From: Accumulibacter sp.
GTDB lineage: Bacteria > Pseudomonadota > Gammaproteobacteria > Burkholderiales > Rhodocyclaceae
DNA length: 11,225 nt
Direction: 5' to 3'
Assembly: GCA_031274075.1 (NCBI GenBank)
Contig: JAISQQ010000030.1
Coordinates: 1 to 11,225, forward strand
Shown piece by piece: positions 1 through 9,226 of the stretch (positions within the stretch are counted from its first letter, which is position 1; each line of letters begins with the position of its first letter). The notes beneath the pieces were generated by a model. It saw only the letters and a list, made by a program, of their open reading frames with translations. It was not told the origin of the DNA and did not search any database. The translations under genes were made by a program, and so were the position numbers.

Positions 1-140
1 AACAAACGCTTGACTTGACGTATCGACAACCCCAAACGCCGCGCCGCTTCCCTTTGCAACAGCCGCTTCTCCTCTACACCCTCAAGAACAAGCAACCGCT
101 CTCGCTCCTTCACACTCATCCCGATGATCCCCTCTGACAT
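1..140 (-). CDS. ISNCY-family transposase, N-terminal fragment
   Basis: Minus-strand reading from the ATG at 140 gives MSEGIIGMSVKERERLLVLE and then a segment ending EAARRLGLSIRQVKRL, open to the window edge (46 codons). The EAARRLGLSIRQVKRL part is a helix-turn-helix of the kind that opens ISNCY/IS1202 transposases, where it binds the element ends. The DDE catalytic domain would lie beyond position 1. The 140 start is favoured because GGAGG sits 5 nt upstream (minus strand, 146-150). A second ATG at 119 is in frame. A small inverted repeat, ATTCC-4-GGAAT at 151-164, sits just upstream of the ribosome site and could limit translation, which is inference. Whether the full transposase is intact cannot be judged. 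Confidence 0.7.
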   Translation of the reverse strand, partial: MSEGIIGMSVKERERLLVLEGVEEKRLLQREAARRLGLSIRQVKRL

Positions 141-169
141 CTCCCCCTCCATTCCATCCGGAATAACAA

Positions 170-213
170 GGGGACATTTCTACCTTGCCCAAAGGGGACA
201 TTACTACTTTGCC
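170..213 (-). repeat. Two 20-bp direct repeats at the IS tip
   Basis: GGGGACATTTCTACCTTGCC (170-189) and GGGGACATTACTACTTTGCC (194-213) match at 18 of 20 positions and start 24 bp apart. Both lie within the IS end, between the tip and the transposase start. They are likely binding sites for the transposase helix-turn-helix, the outer one being part of the terminal inverted repeat. The repeat is directly visible; its function is inference. Confidence 0.8.
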
Positions 214-234
214 GTTACACCACTACCAGCAACG

Positions 235-278
235 CTTGCTGTACGACAGCAAGACCGCTATCATGACCCATAGGGTCA
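235..278 (+). promoter_or_regulatory. Possible promoter overlapped by two palindromes
   Basis: TTGCTG (236-241) and TATCAT (259-264) are separated by 17 nt. The -10 is a 5/6 match to the sigma-70 consensus but the -35 only 3/6. A perfect inverted repeat CTTGCTG-5-CAGCAAG (235-253) covers the -35, and TGACCC-3-GGGTCA (264-278) runs from the end of the -10 over the predicted start near 271. Such placement is typical of repressor operators. It would drive the folded RNA ending at 440. It abuts the IS end, so the palindromes could instead be remnants of the insertion site. The match is modest and no transcript data exist. Confidence 0.3.
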
Positions 279-440
279 ATTTAACGGCTCGTTGCCAACG
301 ACTTTTGAACGGGGTTGGCTTCATTTGAGAACCACCTCCCTTCCGGGTGGGATTCACCGGGAAGCGCCCCCGATAGGCGCATCTCGGTGCGCCCGGAAGG
401 GAGCTTAGCTAAAGCCGCCTGTCTTGGGCGGCTTTTTTTT
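271..440 (+). ncRNA. Candidate structured RNA ending in an intrinsic terminator
   Basis: A perfect 12-bp stem joins 336-347 (CTCCCTTCCGGG) to 392-403 (CCCGGAAGGGAG). Inside it, after an asymmetric bulge (348-354 against 390-391), a second nearly continuous hairpin pairs 355-368 with 376-389: CACCG with CGGTG, then a short G-T/A-A containing section, then GCGCC with GGCGC around a 7-nt loop. The intrinsic terminator follows at 411-440. No protein gene of plausible quality lies between the IS and the terminator. A start near 271 would give an RNA of about 170 nt. I compared it by memory with 6S, SRP, tmRNA and common riboswitches and saw no match. It may be a small RNA, a leader that ends early, or the 3' end of a transcript coming out of the IS. 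Confidence 0.35.
411..440 (+). terminator. Rho-independent terminator
   Basis: The stem AAAGCCGCC (411-419) pairs perfectly with GGCGGCTTT (427-435) around a 7-nt loop, and the run of T continues to 440. This is a textbook intrinsic terminator on the plus strand. It lies about 390 nt before the first operon gene, so it ends a separate upstream transcript and insulates the operon from readthrough. With A only at the left arm, it would act poorly on the minus strand. Confidence 0.85.
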
Positions 441-700
441 GCGTGCCCGGCAAGGACGCATGCCGGTCCAGTGCCGGCACGTGTTTTGCGTCGAGCGTCA
501 ACGCCGTGAAACGGCTGATTGTCGGGCCTCCGCGGGCCCAGCCCACCTGCGCTTGCTCTCCGTTTCATGATCGACAGGGTTTCCGGGCCTCCCTTCGGCG
601 GATCGGGGCGGCCCGTACCCGTCTTTTCATTGCACCACAAACGTGCGGAATAATGACCGCAGGCACCAGGATCGGGCGTCGGGGAAAATCCGAATCAGGT
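441..700. other. GC-rich intergenic stretch without a convincing gene
   Basis: Frames here are open in places (for example 443-790 plus and 281-640 minus), but the translations look like random GC-rich sequence and match no family I know. Several inverted repeats are present: GTGCCGGCAC near 471-480, GGGCC/GGCCC near 526-540, and a larger imperfect hairpin at 577-620 (GGGT..CGGGCC paired with GGCCCG..ACCC) followed by GTCTTTTCATT, which could be a weak plus-strand terminator. I see no tRNA, rRNA or CRISPR. Confidence 0.5.
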
Positions 701-726
701 ATTTTTTCAATTTATTTTCATATAAT

Positions 727-800
727 TACACGCTGTGACGCAGTTCCGGAGCGGTGTAAATTATTTTCTTTACTAAAGCGTTCCGTGTAACTATTATTTC
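727..800 (+). promoter_or_regulatory. GTGTAA repeats before rpiR: candidate operators
   Basis: Three copies of one hexamer lie in the AT-rich leader: TTACAC (727-732, inverted), GTGTAA (754-759) and GTGTAA (785-790). The last two extend to a longer similarity, GTGTAAATTATTTTC against GTGTAACTATTATTTC, and start 31 bp apart, about three helical turns. The first and second form an imperfect inverted repeat (AATTACACGC against GCGGTGTAAATT). They bracket the best promoter, the last overlapping its -10. RpiR regulators commonly control their own operon, so these are the best candidates for its binding sites. The repeats are visible; the role is inference. Confidence 0.4.
769..797 (+). promoter_or_regulatory. 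Probable operon promoter upstream of rpiR
   Basis: TTTACT (769-774), a 17-nt spacer and TATTAT (792-797) give 4/6 and 5/6 matches to the sigma-70 consensus, with a start expected near 804 and a leader of about 24 nt. An alternative -10, TATAAT at 721-726, is perfect but lacks a clear -35 at proper spacing. This is the most AT-rich part of the window. Confidence 0.45.
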
Positions 801-827
801 ACTCGTTCCTTTCACGACACCTTTCCA

Positions 828-1721
828 ATGCCACGCAAGTCGCTGCAAAACCAGGCCGCCAGCACGATCAAGGAACGCATCGCCAAGGCGATGCCCGAAC
901 TGACTTCATCGCATCGGCGGATGGCCGATTACGTGCTGGCCCATTCGTTCCGCGCGGCTACGATGAGCATCGACGAACTGGCCGAGGCGACCGGCGTATC
1001 GGTCGCGACCGCCAATCGCTTTGCGCGCACGCTGGGCTTTTCCGGCTTTCCGGCGTTCCGCGCCGAACTCGTGCGCGGCTTCGAAAGCGCGCTGGCGCCG
1101 GTCGAACGGATGCGCAGCGAGCTGACGCGCAAGGCGACGTGCGCCGAGGTGATGGCGGCGTCGGTCGCCGACAATCTCGCCAACCTGGAAGCGATCCGGC
1201 AGAGCCTGCCGACCGAGGCTTGCGACCAGATCGTCGCCGCCATCCTCGGCGCGCGGCGGGTGCTGGTCGTGGGCTTCGGCGACAGCGGCTATCTCGCCGG
1301 CATGCTGGCGCACGGTCTCGACCTGTATTGCCCGCAGGTGCAATCGCTGGCCGGCATCGGCGGCCCGGCGCACGGGGTGCGCACGCTGTTCCGGCTGCAG
1401 CCGCAGGACGTGCTCGTGGCGATCGCCTTTCCGCGTCACCTGAGAGACAGCATCGTCATCGCGCGCAAGGCCAAGGAACGCGGCGCGCGCATCATCGCCC
1501 TGACCGACTCGCCGACCTCGCCGCTCGCCCCGCTGGGCGACCTGAGCCTGTACGTGCGGGCCGCGAGCCGCTTCAACGCGACCTCGAACTCGACCATCCA
1601 CGCGGTGATCGAGGCGCTGTGCGCCGCCGTCGCGCGCCACGCCAAGCATTCCGTGAAATCCGCCGCGGCGATGACCGAATCCGTCCTGCCCTGGCTGATG
1701 CAAGAAGGACGAAACGAATGA
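828..1721 (+). CDS. RpiR/MurR-family transcriptional regulator with SIS domain
   Basis: Predicted DNA-binding regulator of the peptide-uptake operon, 297 aa, the usual length for the family. An N-terminal HTH_6 domain spans about residues 10-85, with the recognition part around 47-78 (SIDELAEATGVSVATANRFA, then LGFSGFPAFR). A C-terminal SIS domain spans about 125-270 and begins GARRVLVVGFGDSGYLAG (141-158). SIS domains of this family usually bind phosphosugars or related ligands. The actual ligand here is unknown and its link to peptides is open. No strong Shine-Dalgarno precedes the ATG at 828, suggesting weak translation, as is common for regulators. The stop overlaps the iaaA start (ATGA), so both are on one transcript and the regulator is likely autoregulated through the upstream GTGTAA repeats. 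Activator or repressor action cannot be told from sequence. Confidence 0.9.
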   Translation: MPRKSLQNQAASTIKERIAKAMPELTSSHRRMADYVLAHSFRAATMSIDELAEATGVSVATANRFARTLGFSGFPAFRAELVRGFESALAPVERMRSELTRKATCAEVMAASVADNLANLEAIRQSLPTEACDQIVAAILGARRVLVVGFGDSGYLAGMLAHGLDLYCPQVQSLAGIGGPAHGVRTLFRLQPQDVLVAIAFPRHLRDSIVIARKAKERGARIIALTDSPTSPLAPLGDLSLYVRAASRFNATSNSTIHAVIEALCAAVARHAKHSVKSAAAMTESVLPWLMQEGRNE

Positions 1722-2697
1722 ACGCGGTCATCGCCATCCACGGCGGCGCCGGCACGATCACGCGCGAGGACCTCTCCGCCGCGCAGGAACGCGACTACCG
1801 CGCGGCTCTCGAACATGTGCTGCTGGGCGGCCAGGGCATCCTGGAACGCGGCGGCAGCGCGCTCGACGCGGTGACCGAAGCCGTTTTCCGCCTGGAAGAA
1901 TGCCCCTTGTTCAACGCCGGCAAGGGCGCCGTCTTCACCCACGCCGGCACGCACGAGCTCGATGCCTCGATCATGGACGGGCGCAGCCTGGCGGCCGGCG
2001 CGGTGGCCTGCGTGAAATCGCTGCGCAACCCGATCCTGGCGGCGCGCCGGGTGATGGAGGACGGCCGCCACGTGCTGCTCGTCGGCGAAGGCGCGGAAGC
2101 CTTCGCCCGCGACGCCGGGCTAGAAACCGTCGCGCCCGGCTACTACTTCACCGAGGCGCGCTACGCGCAGTGGCGGCGCGCCCTGGCGGAAGGCCGCTCC
2201 GGCCTGCTCGACCACGACGCGCAGGCCCTGGCCGCGCGGCCGGAAGCGATCGGCGCCAGGATGGGCACGGTGGGCGCCGTGGCGCTCGACGCGCAAGGCA
2301 ACCTCGCGGCGGCCACCTCGACCGGCGGCGTGACCGACAAATGCGTCGGCCGCGTCGGCGACAGCCCCCTGATCGGCGCCGGCTGCTACGCCAATAACCG
2401 CAGCGCGGCCGTTTCCTGCACCGGCACGGGCGAAACCTTCATCCGCCTGCTGGCCGCCTACGACGTCGGCGCGCTGATGGAATACCGCGGCCTGGCGCTC
2501 GCCGATGCCTGCGAGATCGTGGTCATGCAAAAGCTACCGGCCATCGGCGGACTCGGCGGCCTGATCGCCGTCGACGCCCAGGGCACGGTCTGCATGCCGT
2601 TCAACAGCGAGGGCATGTACCGGGGCGAGGCGCGCGCCGGCGGCGCGCGCGCGACGGCCATCTACCGGCCATCTGCCGCCCCGCGCGCGGCGGAAGA

Positions 2698-2713
<16 letters not shown>
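1718..2713 (+). CDS. iaaA: Isoaspartyl peptidase / type III L-asparaginase
   Basis: Ntn-hydrolase that cleaves beta-aspartyl (isoaspartyl) dipeptides and, in relatives, asparagine. Length is 331 aa. The precursor is expected to cut itself before Thr184 in [11 protein letters not shown], exposing this threonine as nucleophile of the beta subunit. Other active-site residues known from E. coli IaaA are in place: Thr202 (STGG), Arg212 and Asp215 (VGRVGDS), Thr235-Gly236 (SCTGTGE). The sodium-binding loop [15 protein letters not shown] (59-73) is also kept. No signal peptide, so cytoplasmic. The frame is open far upstream within rpiR, but the ATG at 1718 is the real start: it begins at the conserved [12 protein letters not shown] and has AAGGA 8 nt upstream. 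The start overlaps the rpiR stop. In E. coli iaaA likewise precedes gsiABCD. It probably handles beta-aspartyl peptides brought in by the transporter or formed by protein ageing. Confidence 0.96.
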
Positions 2714-4590
<1,877 letters not shown>

Positions 4591-4633
4591 ACCACCCCGC
4601 CCCGCGGGTTTTTCTTTGATAAAGGACGAATCG

Positions 4634-6187
4634 ATGAAACATTCTCCCCCTCTGCCAGGCTTCAGACGTCTGCTGATCGCGGCTTCGCTGGCGGCCGCTT
4701 CCCTGGCCGCGCCGGCGTTTGCCGCCAAGGACGTGGTGCTCGCCGTCGCCTCCACCTTCACCACGCTCGACCCCTACGACGCCAACGACACGCTGTCGAT
4801 GGCCGCGGCCAAGTCGTTCTACCAGGGCCTGTTCGGCTTCGACAAGGACATGAAGCTGATCAACGTGCTCGCCGAAGGCTACGAGGCAAGCGCCGACGGC
4901 CTGAGCTACACGATCAAGCTGCGCCCGGGAATCAAGTTCCACGACGGCACGGCCTTCGACGCCGCCGCCGTCAAGGCCAACTTCGACCGCGTCACCAACC
5001 CGGACAACAAGCTGAAACGCTACGCGCTGTTCAACCGCATCGCCAAGACCGAGGCGATCGACGCGCAGACCGTGAAGTTCACGCTCAAGGAGCCGTTCTC
5101 GCCGTTCATCAACGTGCTGGCGCACCCCTCGGGGGTCATCATCTCGCCGGCGGCGCTGCAAAAATACGGCAAGGAGATCGCCTTCAACCCGGTCGGCACC
5201 GGCCCCTACGTGTTCCAGGAGTGGAAGCAGACCGACTACCTGAAGGTGAAGAAATTCGACGGCTACTGGAAGCCCGGCCTGCCGAAGGTCGATACCCTGA
5301 CCTGGAAGCCGGTGATCGACAACAACACCCGCGCCACGGTCCTCCAGACCGGCGAGGCGAGCTTCGCCTACCCGCTGCCCTTCGAGCAGGCCGAGAAGCT
5401 CAAGCAGAACGACAAGGTCGACGTCATCGCCGGCCCGTCGATCGTGCAACGCTGGCTGTCGATGAACACCCTGCAAAAACCGTTCGACAACGTCAAGGTG
5501 CGCCAGGCGGTCAACTACGCGATCAACAAGGAAGCGGTGGCCAAGGTCGCCTTCGCCGGCTACGCCGTCCCCGCCGAAGGGCCGGTCCCGCCCGGCGTCG
5601 AATACGCGCAGAAATTCGGTGTCTGGCCGTACGATCCGGCGAAAGCCAGGCAGCTCCTGGCCGAGGCCGGCTATCCGAACGGCTTCGAGACGACGCTGTG
5701 GTCGGCCTACAACCACTCGACGGCGCAGAAGGTGATCGAGGTCGCGCAGCAGCAATTGGCGCAGGTCGGCATCAAGGCGCAGATCCTGGCGCTGGAAGCC
5801 GGACAGCGCGTCGAGCGCGTGGAAAGCCAGCCCGATCCGCAAAAGGCGCCGGTGCGCATGTACTACATCGGCTGGTCGTCGTCGACCGGCGAGGCCGACT
5901 GGGCGCTGCGTCCGCTGCTCGCTTCCGAAGCCTGGCCGCCGGGACTCCTGAACACGGCGTACTACAAGAACGAGCTGGTCGACGCCAACATCGCCAAGGC
6001 CCTGAACACCACCGACAAGGCGGAGAAGGAAAGGCTCTACAAGGCCGCGCAGGAGCAGATATGGAATGACGCGCCGTGGGTCTTCCTGGTGACGGAAAAG
6101 ATGCTCTACGCCCGCGCCAAGAACGTGAGCGGCATCTACGTCATGCCGGACGCCTCGTACGAGTACGAAGACATCGATGTGCAGTGA
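4634..6187 (+). CDS. gsiB: Periplasmic peptide/glutathione-binding protein GsiB
   Basis: Substrate-binding protein (SBP_bac_5 family) that delivers ligand to GsiC-GsiD; 517 aa against about 512 in E. coli. A Sec signal peptide is clear: basic start with FRRLL (10-14), an Ala/Leu core, and a probable signal peptidase I cut after APAFA (residue 30), before AKDVVLAV. No lipobox cysteine, so a soluble periplasmic protein. Long stretches recall E. coli Gsi[55 protein letters not shown]. The ATG at 4634 has AAGGA 7 nt upstream in the same AAGGACGAA context as iaaA, and starts 43 nt after gsiA. The frame continues upstream to 4568, but that start would put extra residues before the signal peptide. 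The specificity could be glutathione or other peptides; sequence alone does not settle this. Confidence 0.95.
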   Translation: MKHSPPLPGFRRLLIAASLAAASLAAPAFAAKDVVLAVASTFTTLDPYDANDTLSMAAAKSFYQGLFGFDKDMKLINVLAEGYEASADGLSYTIKLRPGIKFHDGTAFDAAAVKANFDRVTNPDNKLKRYALFNRIAKTEAIDAQTVKFTLKEPFSPFINVLAHPSGVIISPAALQKYGKEIAFNPVGTGPYVFQEWKQTDYLKVKKFDGYWKPGLPKVDTLTWKPVIDNNTRATVLQTGEASFAYPLPFEQAEKLKQNDKVDVIAGPSIVQRWLSMNTLQKPFDNVKVRQAVNYAINKEAVAKVAFAGYAVPAEGPVPPGVEYAQKFGVWPYDPAKARQLLAEAGYPNGFETTLWSAYNHSTAQKVIEVAQQQLAQVGIKAQILALEAGQRVERVESQPDPQKAPVRMYYIGWSSSTGEADWALRPLLASEAWPPGLLNTAYYKNELVDANIAKALNTTDKAEKERLYKAAQEQIWNDAPWVFLVTEKMLYARAKNVSGIYVMPDASYEYEDIDVQ

Positions 6188-6223
6188 CCGATCGCCGATC
6201 GCCGCGGCGGACAGGATCGACGC

Positions 6224-6259
6224 GGCGGAACCCGGAGTCCACAATCCGGGTTTTCCGCC
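6224..6259 (+). promoter_or_regulatory. Intercistronic hairpin between gsiB and gsiC
   Basis: CCCGGA (6231-6236) pairs with TCCGGG (6245-6250), and GGCGGAA (6224-6230, first base approximate) pairs with TTCCGCC (6253-6259), with a 2-nt bulge and an 8-nt loop. The stem is about 13 bp. No T-run follows, so it is not a classic terminator. In transporter operons such hairpins after the binding-protein gene often protect the upstream mRNA and keep the binding protein in excess. It fills most of the largest gap in the operon (147 nt), followed by two copies of CTGCCCGCC (6260-6277). The role is inference. Confidence 0.5.
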
Positions 6260-6334
6260 CTGCCCGCCCTGCCCGCCGCGTTCGCCGCGCTTGAAGCTGG
6301 GAACATCCCGCGTGCCCGCGTCTTCGGAAATTTC

Positions 6335-7255
6335 ATGCTGAATTATTTCGCCAAACGCCTGCTCGGACTGATCCCGACGCTGTTCATCGTGGCGGTGCTG
6401 GTGTTCCTGTTCGTGCACCTGCTGCCCGGCGATCCGGCGCGCCTGGCCGCCGGGCCGGAAGCCGACGCGGCGACGGTCGAGCTGGTGCGCCAGGATCTCG
6501 GCCTGGACAAGCCGCTGCACATCCAGTTCGTCAGTTTTTTCGGCAACGCGCTGCGCGGCGAGTTCGGCAAATCGATGCGCAGCAAGCGCCCGGTCAGCCA
6601 GGAAGTCGCCGACCGCTTCCTGCCCACGCTGTGGCTGACGCTCTCTTCGATGGGCTGGTCGGTGGTCTTCGGCATGGGCATCGGCATCGTCTCGGCGGTC
6701 TGGCGCAACCGCTGGCCGGACCGGCTGGGCATGACCCTGGCCGTCTCCGGCATTTCCTTTCCGGCCTTCGCGCTCGGCATGCTGCTGATGCAGGTTTTCT
6801 CGGTCCAGCTCGGCTGGCTGCCGTCGATGGGCGCGGACTCGTGGAAGCACTACATCCTGCCGTCGATCACCCTCGGCGCGGCGGTGGCCGCCGTGATGGC
6901 GCGGTTCACGCGCTCGTCCTTCGTCGAGATCATGCAGGAGGACTTCGTGCGCACGGCGCGCGCCAAGGGCGTCGGCGAGCCGCTGGTGGTCCTCAAGCAC
7001 TGCCTGCGCAACGCCTTGATCCCAGTGGTCACGATGATGGGCCTGCAATTCGGCTTCCTGCTCGGCGGCTCGATCGTCGTCGAGGTCGTCTTCAACTGGC
7101 CCGGCATGGGCCGCCTGCTGATCGACGCCGTCGACATGCGCGACTACCCGATCATCCAGACCGAGGTGCTGCTTTTCTCGTTTGAATTCATCCTGATAAA
7201 TCTGGTGGTGGATATCCTCTATGCCGTGATCAACCCGACGATTCGCTATAAATGA
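6335..7255 (+). CDS. gsiC: Peptide/glutathione ABC importer permease GsiC
   Basis: Inner-membrane half of the transport channel, 306 aa, the same length as I recall for E. coli GsiC. It belongs to the DppB/OppB-type binding-protein-dependent permeases. The N-terminus [20 protein letters not shown], the motif [16 protein letters not shown] (30-45) and the C-terminus INPTIRYK are characteristic. Membrane segments are apparent at about 9-29, 97-122, 131-158, 173-190, 228-253 and 276-300. The EAA loop that docks onto GsiA is around 201-222 ([20 protein letters not shown]). The ATG at 6335 matches the family N-terminus; only a weak GGAA precedes it. It follows gsiB after a gap holding a hairpin, so it may be expressed at a lower level than gsiB. 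Confidence 0.96.
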   Translation: MLNYFAKRLLGLIPTLFIVAVLVFLFVHLLPGDPARLAAGPEADAATVELVRQDLGLDKPLHIQFVSFFGNALRGEFGKSMRSKRPVSQEVADRFLPTLWLTLSSMGWSVVFGMGIGIVSAVWRNRWPDRLGMTLAVSGISFPAFALGMLLMQVFSVQLGWLPSMGADSWKHYILPSITLGAAVAAVMARFTRSSFVEIMQEDFVRTARAKGVGEPLVVLKHCLRNALIPVVTMMGLQFGFLLGGSIVVEVVFNWPGMGRLLIDAVDMRDYPIIQTEVLLFSFEFILINLVVDILYAVINPTIRYK

Positions 7256-7262
7256 CTCCGCG

Positions 7263-8168
7263 ATGACCACCACCGACGCCTCCCCCGCCAGCGTGCCGCG
7301 CGGCGAAAAATCCGCCGCCGTGCGCACGCCCTGGACCGAATTCTGGCGCAAGTTCAAGAAACAGCGCCTGGCCGTGGCCGCCTGCGGCTTCGTCGTCTTC
7401 CTGGTCTGCCTCGCCGTCCTGGCGCCGTGGCTCGCGCCCTTCGACGCGGAAAACTTCTTCGACTACGACGCGCTCAACGCCACGCCGTCGGCCAAACACT
7501 GGTTCGGCGTCGATTCGCTCGGCCGCGATATTTTCAGCCGCGTGCTGATGGGCGCGCGCATCTCGCTGGCCGCCGGCGTCTTCTCGGTCGCCATCGGCGC
7601 CATCGTCGGCACGGGCCTGGGCCTGATGGCCGGCTACTACGAAGGCTGGTGGGACCGCGTCACCATGCGCATCAGCGACGTGCTCTTCGCCTTCCCCGGC
7701 ATCCTGCTGGCCATCGGCATCGTCGCCATCCTCGGCAACGGCATGGTCAACGTCATCGCCGCGGTCTCGGTGTTCAGCATCCCGGCCTTCGCCCGGCTGG
7801 TGCGCGGCAACACGCTGGTGCTGAAAAACCTGACCTACATCGAAGCGGTGCGCAGCATCGGCGCGTCCGACTGGACGATCCTCGTCCGCCATATCCTGCC
7901 GGGAACGATTTCATCGATCGTGGTCTATTTCTCGATGCGCATCGGCACCTCGATCATCACCGCCGCCAGCCTGTCCTTTCTCGGCCTCGGCGCGCAGCCG
8001 CCGACGCCGGAATGGGGCGCCATGCTCAACGCCGCCCGCGCCGACATGGTCACCGCGCCGCACATCGCCATCTTCCCCAGCCTGGCGATCTTCTTTACCG
8101 TGCTGGCCTTCAACCTGCTGGGCGACGGGCTGCGCGACGCGCTCGATCCGAAGATCGACCAGAGATGA
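7263..8168 (+). CDS. gsiD: Peptide/glutathione ABC importer permease GsiD
   Basis: Second inner-membrane channel subunit, 301 aa, DppC/OppC-type. An N-terminal cytoplasmic tail with [17 protein letters not shown] (21-37) precedes the first membrane helix (about 38-58). [10 protein letters not shown] and [20 protein letters not shown] (79-98) are typical of this subfamily, and further helices run at about 100-125, 139-160, 161-178, 212-240 and 266-287. The EAA loop is near 189-210 ([21 protein letters not shown]). The end [14 protein letters not shown] is conserved. It starts 7 nt after gsiC, and its stop overlaps the next start (ATGA), so translation is probably coupled. No clear Shine-Dalgarno is visible, again pointing to coupling. 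Confidence 0.96.
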   Translation: MTTTDASPASVPRGEKSAAVRTPWTEFWRKFKKQRLAVAACGFVVFLVCLAVLAPWLAPFDAENFFDYDALNATPSAKHWFGVDSLGRDIFSRVLMGARISLAAGVFSVAIGAIVGTGLGLMAGYYEGWWDRVTMRISDVLFAFPGILLAIGIVAILGNGMVNVIAAVSVFSIPAFARLVRGNTLVLKNLTYIEAVRSIGASDWTILVRHILPGTISSIVVYFSMRIGTSIITAASLSFLGLGAQPPTPEWGAMLNAARADMVTAPHIAIFPSLAIFFTVLAFNLLGDGLRDALDPKIDQR

Positions 8169-9226
8169 AGCCGCCGCGCATCGGTTCCCTGCCCTCCGGA
8201 GCGCGCGACGCGATCAGCGACGTCGGCGAAATCCGCGTCGGCCACGTCACGCTCGACCAGGGCGACGTCCAGACCGGCGTCAGCGTCGTCGTGCCGCACG
8301 CCGGCGATCCGTTCGTCGACAAGATTCCCGCCGCCGCCGTGGTGATCAACGGCTTCGGCAAAAGCGCCGGCCTGATCCAGGTGGCGGAACTCGGCGTTTT
8401 CGAAACGCCGCTCGCGCTGAGCAACACCTTCGCCGTCGGTACGCTGGCGCAGGCCCAGATCCGCGCGGCGATGGTCGCGCACCCTCGGCTCGGGCGCGAG
8501 TGGGCGACGGTCAATCCGCTGGTTTTCGAATGCAACGACGGCTACCTCAACGACATCCGCGCGCTGGCCGTCAGCGAGGAGCACTACCGCGGCGCGCTCG
8601 ACGCCGCTAGCGCCGACTTCGCCCAGGGCAGCGTCGGCGCCGGGCGCGGGATGAGCGCCTTCGGCTTGAAGGGCGGCATCGGCGCCGCCTCGCGCCGAAC
8701 CGGCGGGCATACCGGCGACTACACCGTCGGCGCGCTGGTGCTGGCCAATTTCGGCAGGCTCGAATCATTGACGCTGGCCGGGCGCCCGCTCGGGCGCAGA
8801 CTCGCGGCCATCCCCTCCGCTCCTTTCCCGGAAAAAGAGTCGCCCGAGCAAGGCTCGATCATCATGCTGCTGGCCACCGACGCGCCGCTCGACGCGCGCC
8901 AGTTGCGCCGCCTGGCGCTGCGCGCGGGCGCGGGCCTGGCGCGTACCGGCTCGGTGTTCGGCCACGGCAGCGGCGACATCGCGCTGGCATTTTCCACCGC
9001 CTACACGCTTCCCCACCTCCCGTCCCGGCCGATGCCGGCGCTGGCGATGCTGCACGAGACGCGCCTCGACCCGCTGTTCAGCGCGGCGGCGGAGGCCACC
9101 GAACAAGCCATCATCCACGCCCTGTGGCACGCCGAGCCGGTCCGCGGCCGCGACGGCCATGTACGCCGCACGCTGCGCGAGACGCTGCGGCGGCTCCCCG
9201 ACGAGGAAAACCCATGCGCATCCTGA
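8165..9226 (+). CDS. P1-family (DmpA/BapA-like) aminopeptidase
   Basis: Self-processing N-terminal-nucleophile aminopeptidase of MEROPS family S58; 353 aa, near the usual 350-375. Known members remove N-terminal D-, L- or beta-amino acids from peptides and amides. The autocleavage site is Gly230-Ser231 in [14 protein letters not shown], making Ser231 the nucleophile. Tyr127 in [10 protein letters not shown], Asn195 in VLANFG, and Ser269 in GHGSGDI lie at or near the spacing recalled for DmpA/BapA Tyr146, Asn218 and Ser288. Asp271 stands where I recall Glu290 in BapA, which needs an alignment. No signal peptide, so cytoplasmic, unlike some periplasmic BapA enzymes. The ATG at 8165 overlaps the gsiD stop; the open frame further upstream is a shadow within gsiD. 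The end overlaps the next gene by 13 nt. Specificity cannot be told from sequence. Confidence 0.92.
   Translation: MKPPRIGSLPSGARDAISDVGEIRVGHVTLDQGDVQTGVSVVVPHAGDPFVDKIPAAAVVINGFGKSAGLIQVAELGVFETPLALSNTFAVGTLAQAQIRAAMVAHPRLGREWATVNPLVFECNDGYLNDIRALAVSEEHYRGALDAASADFAQGSVGAGRGMSAFGLKGGIGAASRRTGGHTGDYTVGALVLANFGRLESLTLAGRPLGRRLAAIPSAPFPEKESPEQGSIIMLLATDAPLDARQLRRLALRAGAGLARTGSVFGHGSGDIALAFSTAYTLPHLPSRPMPALAMLHETRLDPLFSAAAEATEQAIIHALWHAEPVRGRDGHVRRTLRETLRRLPDEENPCAS

Larger units (their letters stand above)
1..219 (-). mobile_element. Terminal part of an ISNCY/IS1202-like insertion sequence (cut by window edge)
   Basis: Read on the minus strand, the stretch begins near 219 with TGTAACGGCAAAGTAGTAAT, followed by a second related 20-mer and then a transposase start with a strong ribosome site. 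This arrangement (tip, tandem terminal repeats, short leader, transposase with an N-terminal helix-turn-helix) fits the left end of an insertion sequence. From memory, the encoded N-terminus is closest to ISNCY-family transposases of the IS1202 group. Base composition is less GC-rich than the operon downstream. The other end lies outside the window, so neither the inverted-repeat partner nor a target duplication can be seen. The exact tip is uncertain by a few bases. Confidence 0.7.

Noticed and set aside
336..440. 6S, SRP or riboswitch identity for the folded RNA
   Set aside because: The sequence lacks the conserved parts of these families that I can recall, so only a generic RNA candidate is reported.
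577..620. Second terminator before rpiR
   Set aside because: The stem is interrupted and the T-run is short and broken, so it is noted only within the intergenic entry.
443..790. 115-aa open frame before rpiR
   Set aside because: No recognisable domain or ribosome site, and it crosses the probable AT-rich promoter region.
1139..1717. Upstream in-frame extension of iaaA into rpiR
   Set aside because: The extension is Arg/Ala/Pro-rich shadow sequence of rpiR. The conserved family start and ribosome site are at 1718.
6260..6277. Two tandem copies of CTGCCCGCC as a functional repeat
   Set aside because: Only two copies in GC-rich sequence, likely by chance or slippage. No CRISPR-like array is present in the window.
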